Shown in pieces: positions 22,807 through 30,508 of a stretch of 30,508 nucleotides of DNA; the stretch's first letter is position 1; the number at the start of each line of letters is the position of its first letter. The stretch is from an uncultured Ruminococcus sp. (GTDB taxonomy: Bacteria; Bacillota; Clostridia; Oscillospirales; Acutalibacteraceae): the NCBI GenBank assembly GCA_946414115.1, contig CAMKNF010000005.1:1-30508 (forward strand). Direction: 5' to 3'. The notes below the pieces were generated by a model, which was not told the origin of the DNA, made no database searches, and saw only the letters and a program-made list of their open reading frames with translations. The translations under genes and the position numbers were made by a program.

Positions 22807-22830
22807 AGCCTGCGAAAAAACTCGCAGGCT
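22807..22830 (-). terminator. Terminator after the DUF4143 fragment
   Basis: A perfect 9-bp stem AGCCTGCGA / TCGCAGGCT with a 6-nt loop. On the minus strand it is followed by AATTTTTTATT. It sits just beyond the stop of the decayed ATPase gene. 22629-22806 has no other recognisable feature. Confidence 0.75.
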
Positions 22831-22836
22831 TTATAA

Positions 22837-23060
22837 CTAAAGAAACATAGCCATATAAAACGGAAGATGAACAACACCATCCTTTATCATATAGAATATA
22901 TGAATTGCCTATCTTTGCGGAAAACCTTTTTCTGAATTTATCAAGTGATGAATGTGCTCTGTAGTTACCCGACTTCACTTCAACAGGCGCAAATTTTTTG
23001 CCCTTGGTAATCAAAAATCTATTTTTATATGATTTTCTCTATGGGAACTGTCACTGAAAT
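22837..23060 (-). pseudogene. C-terminal remnant of an AAA+ ATPase with DUF4143 domain, frameshifted
   Basis: The minus strand reads HIKIDFLITKGKKFAPVEVK, then SGNYRAHSSLDKFRKRFS and NSYILYDKG, a good match to the C-terminal nuclease-like region of DUF4143 ATPases (IDFLI...PVEVKSG...HxSLDKF). After SYILYDK the original frame is lost, but another frame continues KDGVVHLPFYMAMFL and stops at 22837-22839, the expected family ending. So a small deletion or frameshift occurred near the end. Everything upstream, including the ATPase domain, is missing. 23061-23148 contains only AT-rich sequence. Confidence 0.75.
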
Positions 23061-23148
23061 GCCCGTCACTGACGCTAAAAAAGGTTAAGTCTGTTATCTA
23101 TCGCAGGCAGATTAAACGCTCGTATTTGTCGATACGGCTTTAATTTTG

Positions 23149-23991
23149 TCATCGATTTATTCGTTTTTGAATTTCCGTTGAGTCAAGAACGTTTACTGCG
23201 CCGTCGCCGTTTACATCTGCAAGCTTTTTCTGCTCGGAAGTGAAGTCGGTGATACTTGCACTGTACTTCTGAATCAGCGTTGCGTCGCTTACTGTCAATA
23301 CGCCGTTGCCGTCAACGTCGCCTGTTAATTCCGGTTTGCCAATATGACCCACAACAGCTACGGAAGTTTTGGTATCAAGCAGTTCTGTATTTGAAACGGC
23401 TCTATTGTTTTCATTAAAGATGATTATTTCGTGCTCTGTTGTGTTGATGTATGTACTTCCGGGCTTTTTGACCTCAAGAGTGAAGGTGTACATCGTTCTC
23501 GGTTTGCTGTAGTTACAAATATGATAAGCACTTGATACTGTATATGCGTAATAACTGCTGTCAGATGATTTAGCAAACGGGTCGGGATGTGTAACAACTG
23601 AAGTGCCGTTATCATATGCAGGCTGTGAAAGCATACCATCATTATAATATGCGCCGGTAAATGCAAGTGTTTTATCTTCAATGTCATTTTTGTGCATTCC
23701 GGGTCCGGACTGACTGAAATGGGTTGTCATCCAGAAGCCTGCGAATTTTGTAATATCGCTTGTGGGGCTAGCTGTTACCGTAACTTCGATAATGTCACCG
23801 ACCTTTGCCGTGAGTGCAGGTGCCGAAGGGGTTTCAGGCACAGGGTAGTCAATGGAGTGTTCCGATTCTACGTCTGTTACATAAATGTACGCTGTTTCGT
23901 CTGCCTTTGTTGCCGCCGAGGTTGAAATTGTGCCTGCAAAGCACGACGTTGCAATAATTTCTGCGAGTAATAAACATTTGATTTTTTTCAT
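23149..23991 (-). CDS. Secreted protein with C-terminal type I dockerin
   Basis: 280 aa. Signal peptide MKKIKCLLLAEIIATSCFAG with cleavage likely near STSAA. The middle (about 55-215) begins with a VGDIIEVTVTASP strand pattern and is probably a beta-sandwich, with a possible but unproven cohesin-like fold. A C-terminal dockerin (about 222-280) has two Ca2+-binding repeats, GDVDGNGVLTVSDATLIQKY and ADVNGDGAVNVLDSTEIQKR, with Asp/Asn ligands in place. Dockerins attach proteins to cohesin-bearing scaffolds in ruminococcal cellulosome-like complexes. No glycosidase domain is present. Third gene of the sigma operon, 46 bp after the zinc-ribbon gene. Confidence 0.88.
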   Translation of the reverse strand: MKKIKCLLLAEIIATSCFAGTISTSAATKADETAYIYVTDVESEHSIDYPVPETPSAPALTAKVGDIIEVTVTASPTSDITKFAGFWMTTHFSQSGPGMHKNDIEDKTLAFTGAYYNDGMLSQPAYDNGTSVVTHPDPFAKSSDSSYYAYTVSSAYHICNYSKPRTMYTFTLEVKKPGSTYINTTEHEIIIFNENNRAVSNTELLDTKTSVAVVGHIGKPELTGDVDGNGVLTVSDATLIQKYSASITDFTSEQKKLADVNGDGAVNVLDSTEIQKRINR

Positions 23992-24037
23992 TATAAAGCA
24001 CTTCCTTGAAAATTTTAAATTAATTTCAACGTTTTTA

Positions 24038-24784
24038 TCACTTAAAATATCTTGAGTCGTGTTTTCTTTTAGTCACCATAACTACAATGGTAACAATGAT
24101 GTTGGCGATTGCAAACAGAATAGCAAGCCAGGGAACAACAGTCAGGTTTATCTTGATGTATGACGAAGAAGAACCGACCACAAATACAAAGGTGTAAAGT
24201 ACTGACATAAGCAGCATAATTATTGAGCCTGTCAGTGAGAATGCTGTGCAGCAACGTCTTTTCAACAGACCGAGAATTATGTAAGTAACGTAAAACAGCA
24301 TTGCTATAACAACTATAGACAGAAAAATATTTGAAAGAATAATATCTTCGTTTCTGCCGTATTTGCTGACAAATGAACCGTAGGAAAAAATTGAAAAGCT
24401 TGAAATACTGCCCTGTCCTCCGAAAAATTCAAAAGCACCCTGAACAAAGCTGCTTTTCAGCGAAGGAATATCTATCCACGTTAAGAACGGCATTATAATT
24501 CCGAGAATGCAAAGTGCAAATGATGAAAAAAGCGTTGCCATAAGCTTTTTGTCGGTTGGTGATTTGGAAACGCCGTTGACAGCACCGTACTGATTGTTAT
24601 TGTAAACAGGCGGCTGTGAGTAATTCGGTTGTGAATAAGTCGGCTGTTGAGAGTAAGCTTGCTGTTGAGTTGCCTGTACAGGCTGACTGTTTGCACTCTG
24701 TACAGGCAACTCCAGCGGAGTACCGCAAGACCTACAGAATTTTGAATTATCATCGTTTTTGTGACCACATTTTTTACAATACAT
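24038..24784 (-). CDS. Zinc-ribbon multi-pass membrane protein
   Basis: 248 aa. An N-terminal zinc ribbon (C3, C6, C17, C20), a Gln/Pro/Tyr/Ser-rich linker (about 30-75) with repeated YSQP units, then four hydrophobic helices in the C-terminal part (about 85-105, 140-165, 170-195, 210-235), ending in basic KRKHDSRYFK. Function unknown; this class of small membrane proteins is common in Ruminococcaceae. AAGGAGG precedes the ATG, and it starts 46 bp after the sigma-fusion gene, so co-transcription is likely. A related fragment lies at 27446-27517. Confidence 0.82.
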   Translation of the reverse strand: MYCKKCGHKNDDNSKFCRSCGTPLELPVQSANSQPVQATQQQAYSQQPTYSQPNYSQPPVYNNNQYGAVNGVSKSPTDKKLMATLFSSFALCILGIIMPFLTWIDIPSLKSSFVQGAFEFFGGQGSISSFSIFSYGSFVSKYGRNEDIILSNIFLSIVVIAMLFYVTYIILGLLKRRCCTAFSLTGSIIMLLMSVLYTFVFVVGSSSSYIKINLTVVPWLAILFAIANIIVTIVVMVTKRKHDSRYFK

Positions 24785-24830
24785 AATTATCCTCCTTAAA
24801 AAAATATATGTTTAATTGTATTGTGACTGA

Positions 24831-26846
24831 TTAATCAAGAACCTCGTTCTGTAATTTTGTGAGGTTGCTTATGTCGGTGCATTCCGGATTGTAACCGCCG
24901 ATGTCCTCGGCAGGGTCGCATTGTTCAGAAGAAAACTCATAGCCGTTAAGCTTCACTCGGAATCTGAAGTAAGCATCACTTCGTCCTCCGGTGATGTAAA
25001 GATTTCCGTTTTTACCAACGCTTGGACCGCTGTCGCCACCGAAAAATTCTTGCACATGGGTTGCTTTGTCATCGCCGTTCTTAAAGGTGTACATCTCATA
25101 TCGCTGCTGCAGACCTGTGCCGATTATAATGAACAATTCGGGTATGTCGTCTCTGTCAACGTCATAGAGAAAATATGATTCAGGTCGTGAGTACATTTCA
25201 TGATTTATTACGCTATCCTTTATTACGTCGAAATATGCCTCATAAATCTTTCTCTTTGCTTCGTAGCTGACAGATTCAGTAACCGTGATATCGTCGCCCG
25301 TTATGCCGTTAAGAAAAGCAATCGCCTCGTCATAGGTCATAGCCTTATTTTTATGAACGGTTGTGTCGATTCCCTGGCTTTCGGGCATCCCCTCCGACAT
25401 CATCAGAATGTCTGAAACGTGGTCGGCAAGGTTAAAGGTTGCGTCTTTATACTCTTCTGCTTTCAGACTGCCGTTTTTTTCTTTGAATTGGTAGTAGGTT
25501 TTGGTTGTAAACTCGTCTGCGCCTTTGTGAAAAGCGTAAAGCGTTTTTTCGCCCTCAATCTGAAACAGAAATGTTTTTATTCCTCCGTCTCCGCCTGCAT
25601 CGTTTTCGTCCCAGAAATAATTTTCACTTGTGTATAGTTTTTCAACTTTTCCGTCCTCAAAGGTGTATATGTTAAGTTTTGTTGAACCCTTATCAAGATA
25701 ATCGGGACTTAAGTGAGATACATTGGTGTATATCATTTCGGGAGTTTCATCACCGTAGATGTCGCAGAATACGACAGGTCTTGATTCGTTTCCTTCTCCA
25801 AGCTGCCACGTGAAATTTCTGATAGACGTTTTGTCATTTTCAAGCACGCTTTTGTAGGCTTTGTATGCGTCAAGGTATTCGGGAACTGTTGACGGCTCGG
25901 TTGTCTGAACCTCTGTTGTATCTTCGACTGTTGCTACTGCGGCGGTTGTGGTGGTAACATCGGAATCGGATTTGCCCGAAATGTTTACACCTATCAGTGT
26001 TCCTGCAGTGATTCCTATTACAACAACACCTGATATGACGCCGATTATTGCCTTTGCAGTCGACGAAATGCCTTTCTTCGCCGCAGTCGCTGCAACTGCT
26101 TTTGCGGTTTCGGAAGCTGTTGATGCGGCAGTTGAAGCAGAGGTTAATACATCTGAATTTATTTTTGCGTAAATAACTGCGGCTGTGCTTTCCGAAATCA
26201 ACGATTGTTCAACCTGTCCGACAAAAATCTTTGCAAACGGCAGAACGGGGATTCCAACAATGCCAAAGAACTTTGTGCCGGTCTTGCGTTCCTGATCCTC
26301 AATTTCTGTGCGGATAGCTTTGCGTGCAAGATATAGCCTCGATTTTACCGTACCTTCAGTGCAATCCATGATCTGTGCAATTTCAGAGATTGTTAGGTTG
26401 TCAAAGTAATAAAGCGTTATTGTTTGCCGTTGTACATCGCTTAATTCGTATATGATTTGCCTGAGACGTGCGCTCAAATCCTCTTTTTCGGCATAAACCT
26501 CGGGTAACATAAGGTCGGATTCAAGCTCTGTGACGGACGAATCGTCTTCTTCGTCGTCAATTGAAACCGAGGGCTTTCTTTTGTTCAGCAAGGTTTTACT
26601 TTCGTTGATTGCGATTTTCTGTACCCACGTGTTGAATGCCGACGGATCATCAAGCGAAGAAATACTCTGCCACACCTTTGAGAATGTAATCTGAAGTATG
26701 TCCTCGGCGTCGGAAACGTTTTTTGTTGTTGCAAATGCAATTGCATAGATTTTTTTGTAATACTTTGTGTACAATTTCTCAAAGCTTTTTTGATCTTTGT
26801 TCTGAACGGCACGCACAAGCATTATTTCCTGTTCGTTGATAGCCAT
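24831..26846 (-). CDS. ECF-type sigma factor fused to a membrane helix and extracellular domain
   Basis: About 671 aa from the ATG at 26846, chosen because AAGGGA is six bases upstream. Cytoplasmic part: sigma region 2 (about 15-80, including YAIAFATTKNVSDAEDILQITFSKVW) and region 4 (about 125-180, with LSDVQRQTITLYYFDNLTISEIAQIMDCTEGTVKSRL as its helix-turn-helix, seen at LTISEIAQIM and GTVKSRL). After an Ala/Thr-rich stretch a helix (about 260-285, IIGVISGVVVIGITAGTLIGV) crosses the membrane. The ~385-residue outer part has two FCDIYGDETPEMIY / YDVDRDDIPELFII modules, which look like Asp-rich FG-GAP-like units. A sigma factor carrying its own membrane sensor would act without a separate anti-sigma (inference). 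Confidence 0.88.
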   Translation of the reverse strand: MAINEQEIMLVRAVQNKDQKSFEKLYTKYYKKIYAIAFATTKNVSDAEDILQITFSKVWQSISSLDDPSAFNTWVQKIAINESKTLLNKRKPSVSIDDEEDDSSVTELESDLMLPEVYAEKEDLSARLRQIIYELSDVQRQTITLYYFDNLTISEIAQIMDCTEGTVKSRLYLARKAIRTEIEDQERKTGTKFFGIVGIPVLPFAKIFVGQVEQSLISESTAAVIYAKINSDVLTSASTAASTASETAKAVAATAAKKGISSTAKAIIGVISGVVVIGITAGTLIGVNISGKSDSDVTTTTAAVATVEDTTEVQTTEPSTVPEYLDAYKAYKSVLENDKTSIRNFTWQLGEGNESRPVVFCDIYGDETPEMIYTNVSHLSPDYLDKGSTKLNIYTFEDGKVEKLYTSENYFWDENDAGGDGGIKTFLFQIEGEKTLYAFHKGADEFTTKTYYQFKEKNGSLKAEEYKDATFNLADHVSDILMMSEGMPESQGIDTTVHKNKAMTYDEAIAFLNGITGDDITVTESVSYEAKRKIYEAYFDVIKDSVINHEMYSRPESYFLYDVDRDDIPELFIIIGTGLQQRYEMYTFKNGDDKATHVQEFFGGDSGPSVGKNGNLYITGGRSDAYFRFRVKLNGYEFSSEQCDPAEDIGGYNPECTDISNLTKLQNEVLD

Positions 26847-26901
26847 TAAAATTCCCTTATCCATTCCTTTAAAATAAATTTATTGACCTTTCATTAATAT
26901 A

Positions 26902-26926
26902 GACTAAAGAAGTTTAAAAAAGGTTT
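26902..26926 (-). promoter_or_regulatory. Possible autoregulated ECF promoter
   Basis: On the minus strand AAAC (26926-26923), 17 bp, then AGTC (26905-26902), close to the AAAC-N16-CGTC pattern of many ECF promoters. It lies about 55 bp before the sigma-fusion start. Autoregulation is inference. Confidence 0.4.
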
Positions 26927-27445
26927 AACAAAAAATAAAAAAATTCATATTTATCTTTTTTTACAAAAAGCAAAACTGAATTTTGTATGTGTTGCATATA
27001 CTCTCTTAGTTAAAGTGATGATTTCACCATAAAGTGAGAGATGCGTTCAACCAAGCAGAATGCACAAATCAAATTTAAAACTGTATTTCTTCTATACTTA
27101 CCATTATAGACAAACATCTCCCACAAAGAAAATCAAACAGCACATACAATGCAACATAAGAGTGGCAAGTTTTACTTATTGTAAGATAAATTATTTAAAT
27201 TCCAAAACAAGTCTTAAATTATTCAGCAGATGGTTAAATTCTTCACCTCTTTTGCATTTTTTGCAGAATTGTCTTGTTTTTTACTTATTTTTATGTATTA
27301 TGTATATATAATTTTATCACATAAACAAATTACCGTCAAGTATGTTATAAAATATAATACATGTGGTAGATTCATTGTTCAGAATGCCGAATAATATCAT
27401 ACTTTGAAATAACTGAAATAGTGTAAATCCGTTTTTCTTTAGTTC
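26927..27445. other. AT-rich non-coding stretch
   Basis: About 520 bp with no convincing gene. An 83-codon plus-strand frame at 27060-27311 lacks a ribosome binding site and has the composition of random AT-rich sequence. No RNA gene or mobile element recognised. Confidence 0.5.
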
Positions 27446-27517
27446 CACCATAGCATCTGTAATAATAATGTTTGCAATTGGAAATATGAGTGCAATCCGG
27501 GGTACGATGGATTTTTG
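27446..27517 (-). pseudogene. Fragment related to the zinc-ribbon membrane protein
   Basis: The minus strand reads IVPRIALIFPIANIIITDAM from 27508 downward. This aligns with VVPWLAILFAIANIIVTIVV, the last helix of the protein at 24038-24784 (10 of the first 17 positions identical). Upstream in this frame there is a stop at 27530-27532, and no zinc ribbon is present. It is a leftover of a paralogous gene. Confidence 0.6.
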
Positions 27518-27564
27518 AGTTTCTGTTGTTTACGGGGATAATTATATCAGAAATATTTTTTCAT

Positions 27565-27607
27565 TCGTAAATTTTACGATTGATTTTTTGTGTTATGGGA
27601 TTATAAT
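27565..27607 (+). promoter_or_regulatory. Promoter with adjacent palindrome, two-gene unknown operon
   Basis: TTGATT (27580-27585), a 16-bp spacer and TATAAT (27602-27607). Immediately upstream of the -35 lies a perfect palindrome TCGTAAATTTTACGA (27565-27579), a candidate regulator site. Confidence 0.55.
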
Positions 27608-27648
27608 ATTTATAAGACGAAATAAATAATTTAATAGGAGGTATTTGT

Positions 27649-28665
27649 TTGAATAAATATACTTACAATGATTTCAAAACTTTATATTTCAGAAAAAGCA
27701 AGCTTACATCAGCTCTACAAAAGCTGATTGATTTGGTGTCAGGCTCATCAGTTTTAATCAAGCCGTATATGGAAGATGAAAACGGTTGCTATAATGAGGG
27801 AAAAACCCTCAGCTTTATAGACGATTTAATGTGCGCACTGAAAACATATCTTAGCTTTGCAAGGGCAACACAAATTGCAGATTACAGCGAGGATGTCTCG
27901 GACTCCGATTTTTATGCGGTTTCGCAGGAAGAGGAAATGTGTTATAAAGGCTTTATCTACTGTGCCCTAAGAGTAATTTATTCCAACTATTTGGAACTAT
28001 GTAATCAGACCTTTTCCTCATTGGTTATTATGCTTGACCATACGCAGATATATCGGTCATACACTGAGCTGATTAAAAATCTGTATATGAATTGGCATAA
28101 TCCCGAAGAACACCAGGGCTGGGGCAATAACGCATATGATACATTTGCTTACACAAACAATATTATTACAAAATCATATAGTCAATCAAATGAGACTTCG
28201 TTTCAGGATTACTACCTTGTGACAGACGAAGAGATGCAGGAGATGCTTCGCAGTCTTACCATGGATGAGAAAAAACAGCTTAAAGAATGGGATGAAACCG
28301 AGAAAAAAATTAAAGCTTTTGAGAAAGAGCTGTATAAAGAAGAAGATATTACTCAGGAAATGATAGACGATGTTTACTTTTATGAAGAAGAACAGAAGGA
28401 AAAAATGAAATATATTGATGAATATATTATGTCTTTTGTCAATCCTCAAAACTTCAGAGAAAATTTATCTGCATTTTTTCATTATCAGCACAAGCTTGGT
28501 ACGATAGAAAAATTTAAAGACGTAATTACAGGTATGATAGATTTCTTTATGCTTGCAAAAGGAAAATCATCAATTGCAAATGCAGATAAGTTCTATTTCA
28601 CTCTGGCACGCTTGCAAAAGGTTATCGGACAAACCTCAGCAATGCTTAACAGAAGCGAGGGATGA
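27649..28665 (+). CDS. Unrecognised protein, first gene of a pair
   Basis: 338 aa from a TTG at 27649 with TAGGAGG at good spacing. Soluble, acidic and mostly helical by composition. It includes a strongly charged Glu/Lys/Asp segment (about 195-265) that could be a coiled coil. No signal peptide, membrane helix or catalytic motif is recognised. Its stop is 3 bp before the next gene's ATG, so the two are co-transcribed and probably act together. Base composition is more AT-rich than the core genes at the left of the window, consistent with an accessory region. Confidence 0.75.
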   Translation: MNKYTYNDFKTLYFRKSKLTSALQKLIDLVSGSSVLIKPYMEDENGCYNEGKTLSFIDDLMCALKTYLSFARATQIADYSEDVSDSDFYAVSQEEEMCYKGFIYCALRVIYSNYLELCNQTFSSLVIMLDHTQIYRSYTELIKNLYMNWHNPEEHQGWGNNAYDTFAYTNNIITKSYSQSNETSFQDYYLVTDEEMQEMLRSLTMDEKKQLKEWDETEKKIKAFEKELYKEEDITQEMIDDVYFYEEEQKEKMKYIDEYIMSFVNPQNFRENLSAFFHYQHKLGTIEKFKDVITGMIDFFMLAKGKSSIANADKFYFTLARLQKVIGQTSAMLNRSEG

Positions 28666-28668
28666 GTT

Positions 28669-30099
28669 ATGGGAAGATTTAAAGACGACTTTTACAAATT
28701 GCTGATTTATCAAATAGTAGAATATCAGCCCGACAGAGACAAAAAGGAACCCTTTTTATACAGCTACCTGAAAAAAAAGAAAGAAGATAACCCACGTCTT
28801 GTAATACGCAGGGCATATTATGAGTATAATCAAAATAAATTATTAAATTCAGAACAGGTATTCAACGCTGCTTTACAACTTGTAAAAAGAGAAAAAACAC
28901 TTCAAAATATAAAAAATAAAGGCTCTTTTGTTATTTCTATAATAAACGACGAAGAGAAATTCAGAAAGCTCAAAGAGGAATCCGATACAAATGAGCTTTG
29001 CTGCAAAATTGTAAGTGAAATTCTTTCTTTGTTTCCATACAATGAAAAGCGGAATGACAAATATGTTGTCCTTAGGGAAAAGCAGCTTATGCTCAACAGC
29101 GGAGAATTTGAGAATAAGCTTGAGTATTTCTCTTTCTTATTGTCAATTGCAACGTCCGGGAAGTACTACATAGACGATAAATGCTTTGAATTATTCTGCG
29201 ATATATGGAGTGACATAAGAAAAAATAACAGTGATTTACCTGAAATAACTGTACAGAAAAATAATAAAAACAACCTTAAGATAATCGGTGATACATTTAA
29301 ATTATCAGATAAATCCATTAATAATGCTCATGCTTTATCTTTAAAAAAGCTGAATGCTTTGACAGAACTGTTGCTTGCAAAAATTATCAGAAATGATGCA
29401 GAGGCGTGGCTGTATGATTCCGGATATTCTGTAAACGAAAAGTCAAGAAACATTTCTATGCCACGTAAAACAGACAGCACCATGGATTTACTGGATGATT
29501 TTTTTACACGACCGGGAATGTCCTATGAATTTAACAACAGTGTTCAGCAAAGCAGTAATTTTGTTTCTACAGAATTGACCGAAAAGAAAAAGCAGGAAAT
29601 TCAAACTCTGTTCGGGCTTTTGGATAGTGATAAAAACCGAAGAACCGTAATAATACCTTTATTTATCGACAGCTTAACAGGTGATGGCCTTTATATTGCA
29701 GGGAATGATTATATAAATGATAACAGCAATGTAAGAGATTATCGCAAAAAACATAATTGCTGTTATTCTATGGTGGAATTGTATGATACCAATATCGATA
29801 AAAGCTTATTGATGAACAGTGTTGCTTTTGATTTTGATGAGGTTTATTTTGATAATCTGGATGAGGCTTACAAAGCTTATCTGGCGCATATAAGCATTGA
29901 GAACTATTTACGCTTTACGTTTTATTGTGACCAGAACAAAAAGAAACCGTTAGGTTGTCCGAGGTCATTTTTGAATTATTTTGATTGCGAAGATGATGAT
30001 TGTGATATTGAACAGCTTAAGAAAGCCGAGAGTTTAGAATTATCACAAATCAAAACAGGAGAATTACCGGCTATATCCTCATCAAAAATCAGATTTTAG
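28669..30099 (+). CDS. Unrecognised protein, second gene of a pair
   Basis: 476 aa. The N-terminal third is Lys-rich and helical (FKDDFYKLLIYQIVEYQPDR onward). The middle is a variable segment, and the C-terminal part is richer in strand-like and acidic sequence, with VIIPLFIDSLTGDGLYIAGN and the Asp/Cys cluster FDCEDDDCDIEQL near the end. No known domain recognised. GAGGGATGAG overlaps the stop of the first gene and serves as its ribosome binding site. A 23-bp tandem repeat starts 24 bp after the stop; no terminator is seen between. Confidence 0.75.
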   Translation: MGRFKDDFYKLLIYQIVEYQPDRDKKEPFLYSYLKKKKEDNPRLVIRRAYYEYNQNKLLNSEQVFNAALQLVKREKTLQNIKNKGSFVISIINDEEKFRKLKEESDTNELCCKIVSEILSLFPYNEKRNDKYVVLREKQLMLNSGEFENKLEYFSFLLSIATSGKYYIDDKCFELFCDIWSDIRKNNSDLPEITVQKNNKNNLKIIGDTFKLSDKSINNAHALSLKKLNALTELLLAKIIRNDAEAWLYDSGYSVNEKSRNISMPRKTDSTMDLLDDFFTRPGMSYEFNNSVQQSSNFVSTELTEKKKQEIQTLFGLLDSDKNRRTVIIPLFIDSLTGDGLYIAGNDYINDNSNVRDYRKKHNCCYSMVELYDTNIDKSLLMNSVAFDFDEVYFDNLDEAYKAYLAHISIENYLRFTFYCDQNKKKPLGCPRSFLNYFDCEDDDCDIEQLKKAESLELSQIKTGELPAISSSKIRF

Positions 30100-30122
30100 A
30101 TAGTAAAATGCTTTTAAACCCA

Positions 30123-30508
30123 TATTCTTGCTGTGAGTACAAGGGTGTTCTTGCTGTGACCGCAAGGGTATTCTTGCTATTACTGTAAGGGTATTTTGCT
30201 ATGAGTGCAAGGACATTCTTACTATGACTGTAAGGGTATTTTGCTGTGACCGCAAGGGTATTCTTGCTATGACCGCAAGGGTATTCTTGCTATGACCGCA
30301 AGGGTATTCTTACTGTGAGTACAAGGGTATTCTTGCTATGACCGCAAGGGTATTCTTGCTGTGAGTGCAAGGGTATTCTTGCTGTGAGTACAAGGGTATT
30401 CTTGCTGTGACCGCAAGGGTATTCTTGCTGTGACTGCAAGGGTGTTCTTGCTGTGACCGCAAGGGTATTCTTGCTATGACCGCAAGGGTATTCTTGCTAT
30501 GACCGCAA
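30123..30508. repeat. 23-bp tandem repeat, 16 full units plus a partial, runs off the window
   Basis: Units read TATTCTTGCTATGACCGCAA followed by GGG, with variants (GTGAGTAC, GTGACTGC and others). Units 4 (30192) and 6 (30237) are 22 bp; all other complete units are 23 bp. Most contain an inverted repeat CTTGC-N7-GCAAG. Unit 5 (30214) has CTTAC/GTAAG instead, both arms changed together. The 23-bp period is not a multiple of three and no frame stays open, so it is non-coding. It continues past the right edge. Confidence 0.93.

Noticed and set aside
27060..27311. 83-codon plus-strand frame in the long gap
   Set aside because: No ribosome binding site, AT-driven composition (Phe, Tyr, Leu, Asn, Lys), no recognisable pattern.
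30123..30508. Tandem repeat as a third CRISPR array
   Set aside because: Units are contiguous with no variable spacers; it is a minisatellite, not a repeat-spacer array.

Overview
The window reads as a chromosomal segment of a gut Clostridia bacterium, most likely in the Ruminococcaceae/Oscillospiraceae ([Eubacterium] siraeum or Ruminococcus relatives). Grounds: a V-type ATPase operon of the low-GC Gram-positive kind, a ctsR-mcsA-mcsB-clpC heat-shock operon with CtsR boxes, a secreted protein with a type I dockerin, SpoVT-type sequence, and above all a Cas13d effector, which is known mainly from this group. The species call is inference.

Layout. 1-6166 (+): the 3' part of a V-type ATPase operon, subunits K (cut by the window edge), E, C, F, A, B and D, closed by a terminator. 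6186-7895 (-): a zinc-ribbon membrane protein. 8217-12886 (-): clpC, mcsB, mcsA and ctsR, read in the order ctsR to clpC from a promoter overlapped by CtsR operators at about 13021-13180, and closed by a strong hairpin at 8217-8250. 13264-14022 (+): an ASCH-GNAT fusion. 14093-14947 (-): an AAA/ABC-type ATPase. 15244-15584 (+): decayed sequence starting with a SpoVT/AbrB-like N-terminus.

15690-19794 holds a minimal type VI-D CRISPR-Cas locus on the minus strand: cas13d with its own promoter, and two short arrays (4 repeats/3 spacers and 3 repeats/2 spacers). Both arrays lie in copies of one duplicated cassette: a leader with a TTGACA-N17-TATAAT promoter, the repeats, and a terminator. No cas1, cas2 or WYL gene is visible. 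Divergent from array 2 is an unrecognised 399-aa protein with two C-terminal membrane helices. Its promoter carries an inverted repeat that shares a 10-bp half-site with the array 2 promoter. This is the best candidate here for an undescribed accessory component.

21249-21848 is a YefM-YoeB/Txe-type toxin-antitoxin operon with a perfect 30-bp palindromic operator. 22011-23060 holds a small unknown gene and gene fragments (a possible helicase N-terminus and a frameshifted DUF4143 ATPase C-terminus). 23149-26926 (-) looks like one operon: a sigma factor-transmembrane-extracellular fusion, a zinc-ribbon membrane protein and a secreted dockerin protein. 27446-27517 is a fragment related to the zinc-ribbon gene. 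27649-30099 (+) is a pair of unrecognised genes. From 30123 to the window end there is a 23-bp tandem repeat in which most units contain a small hairpin. No rRNA or tRNA genes were recognised.
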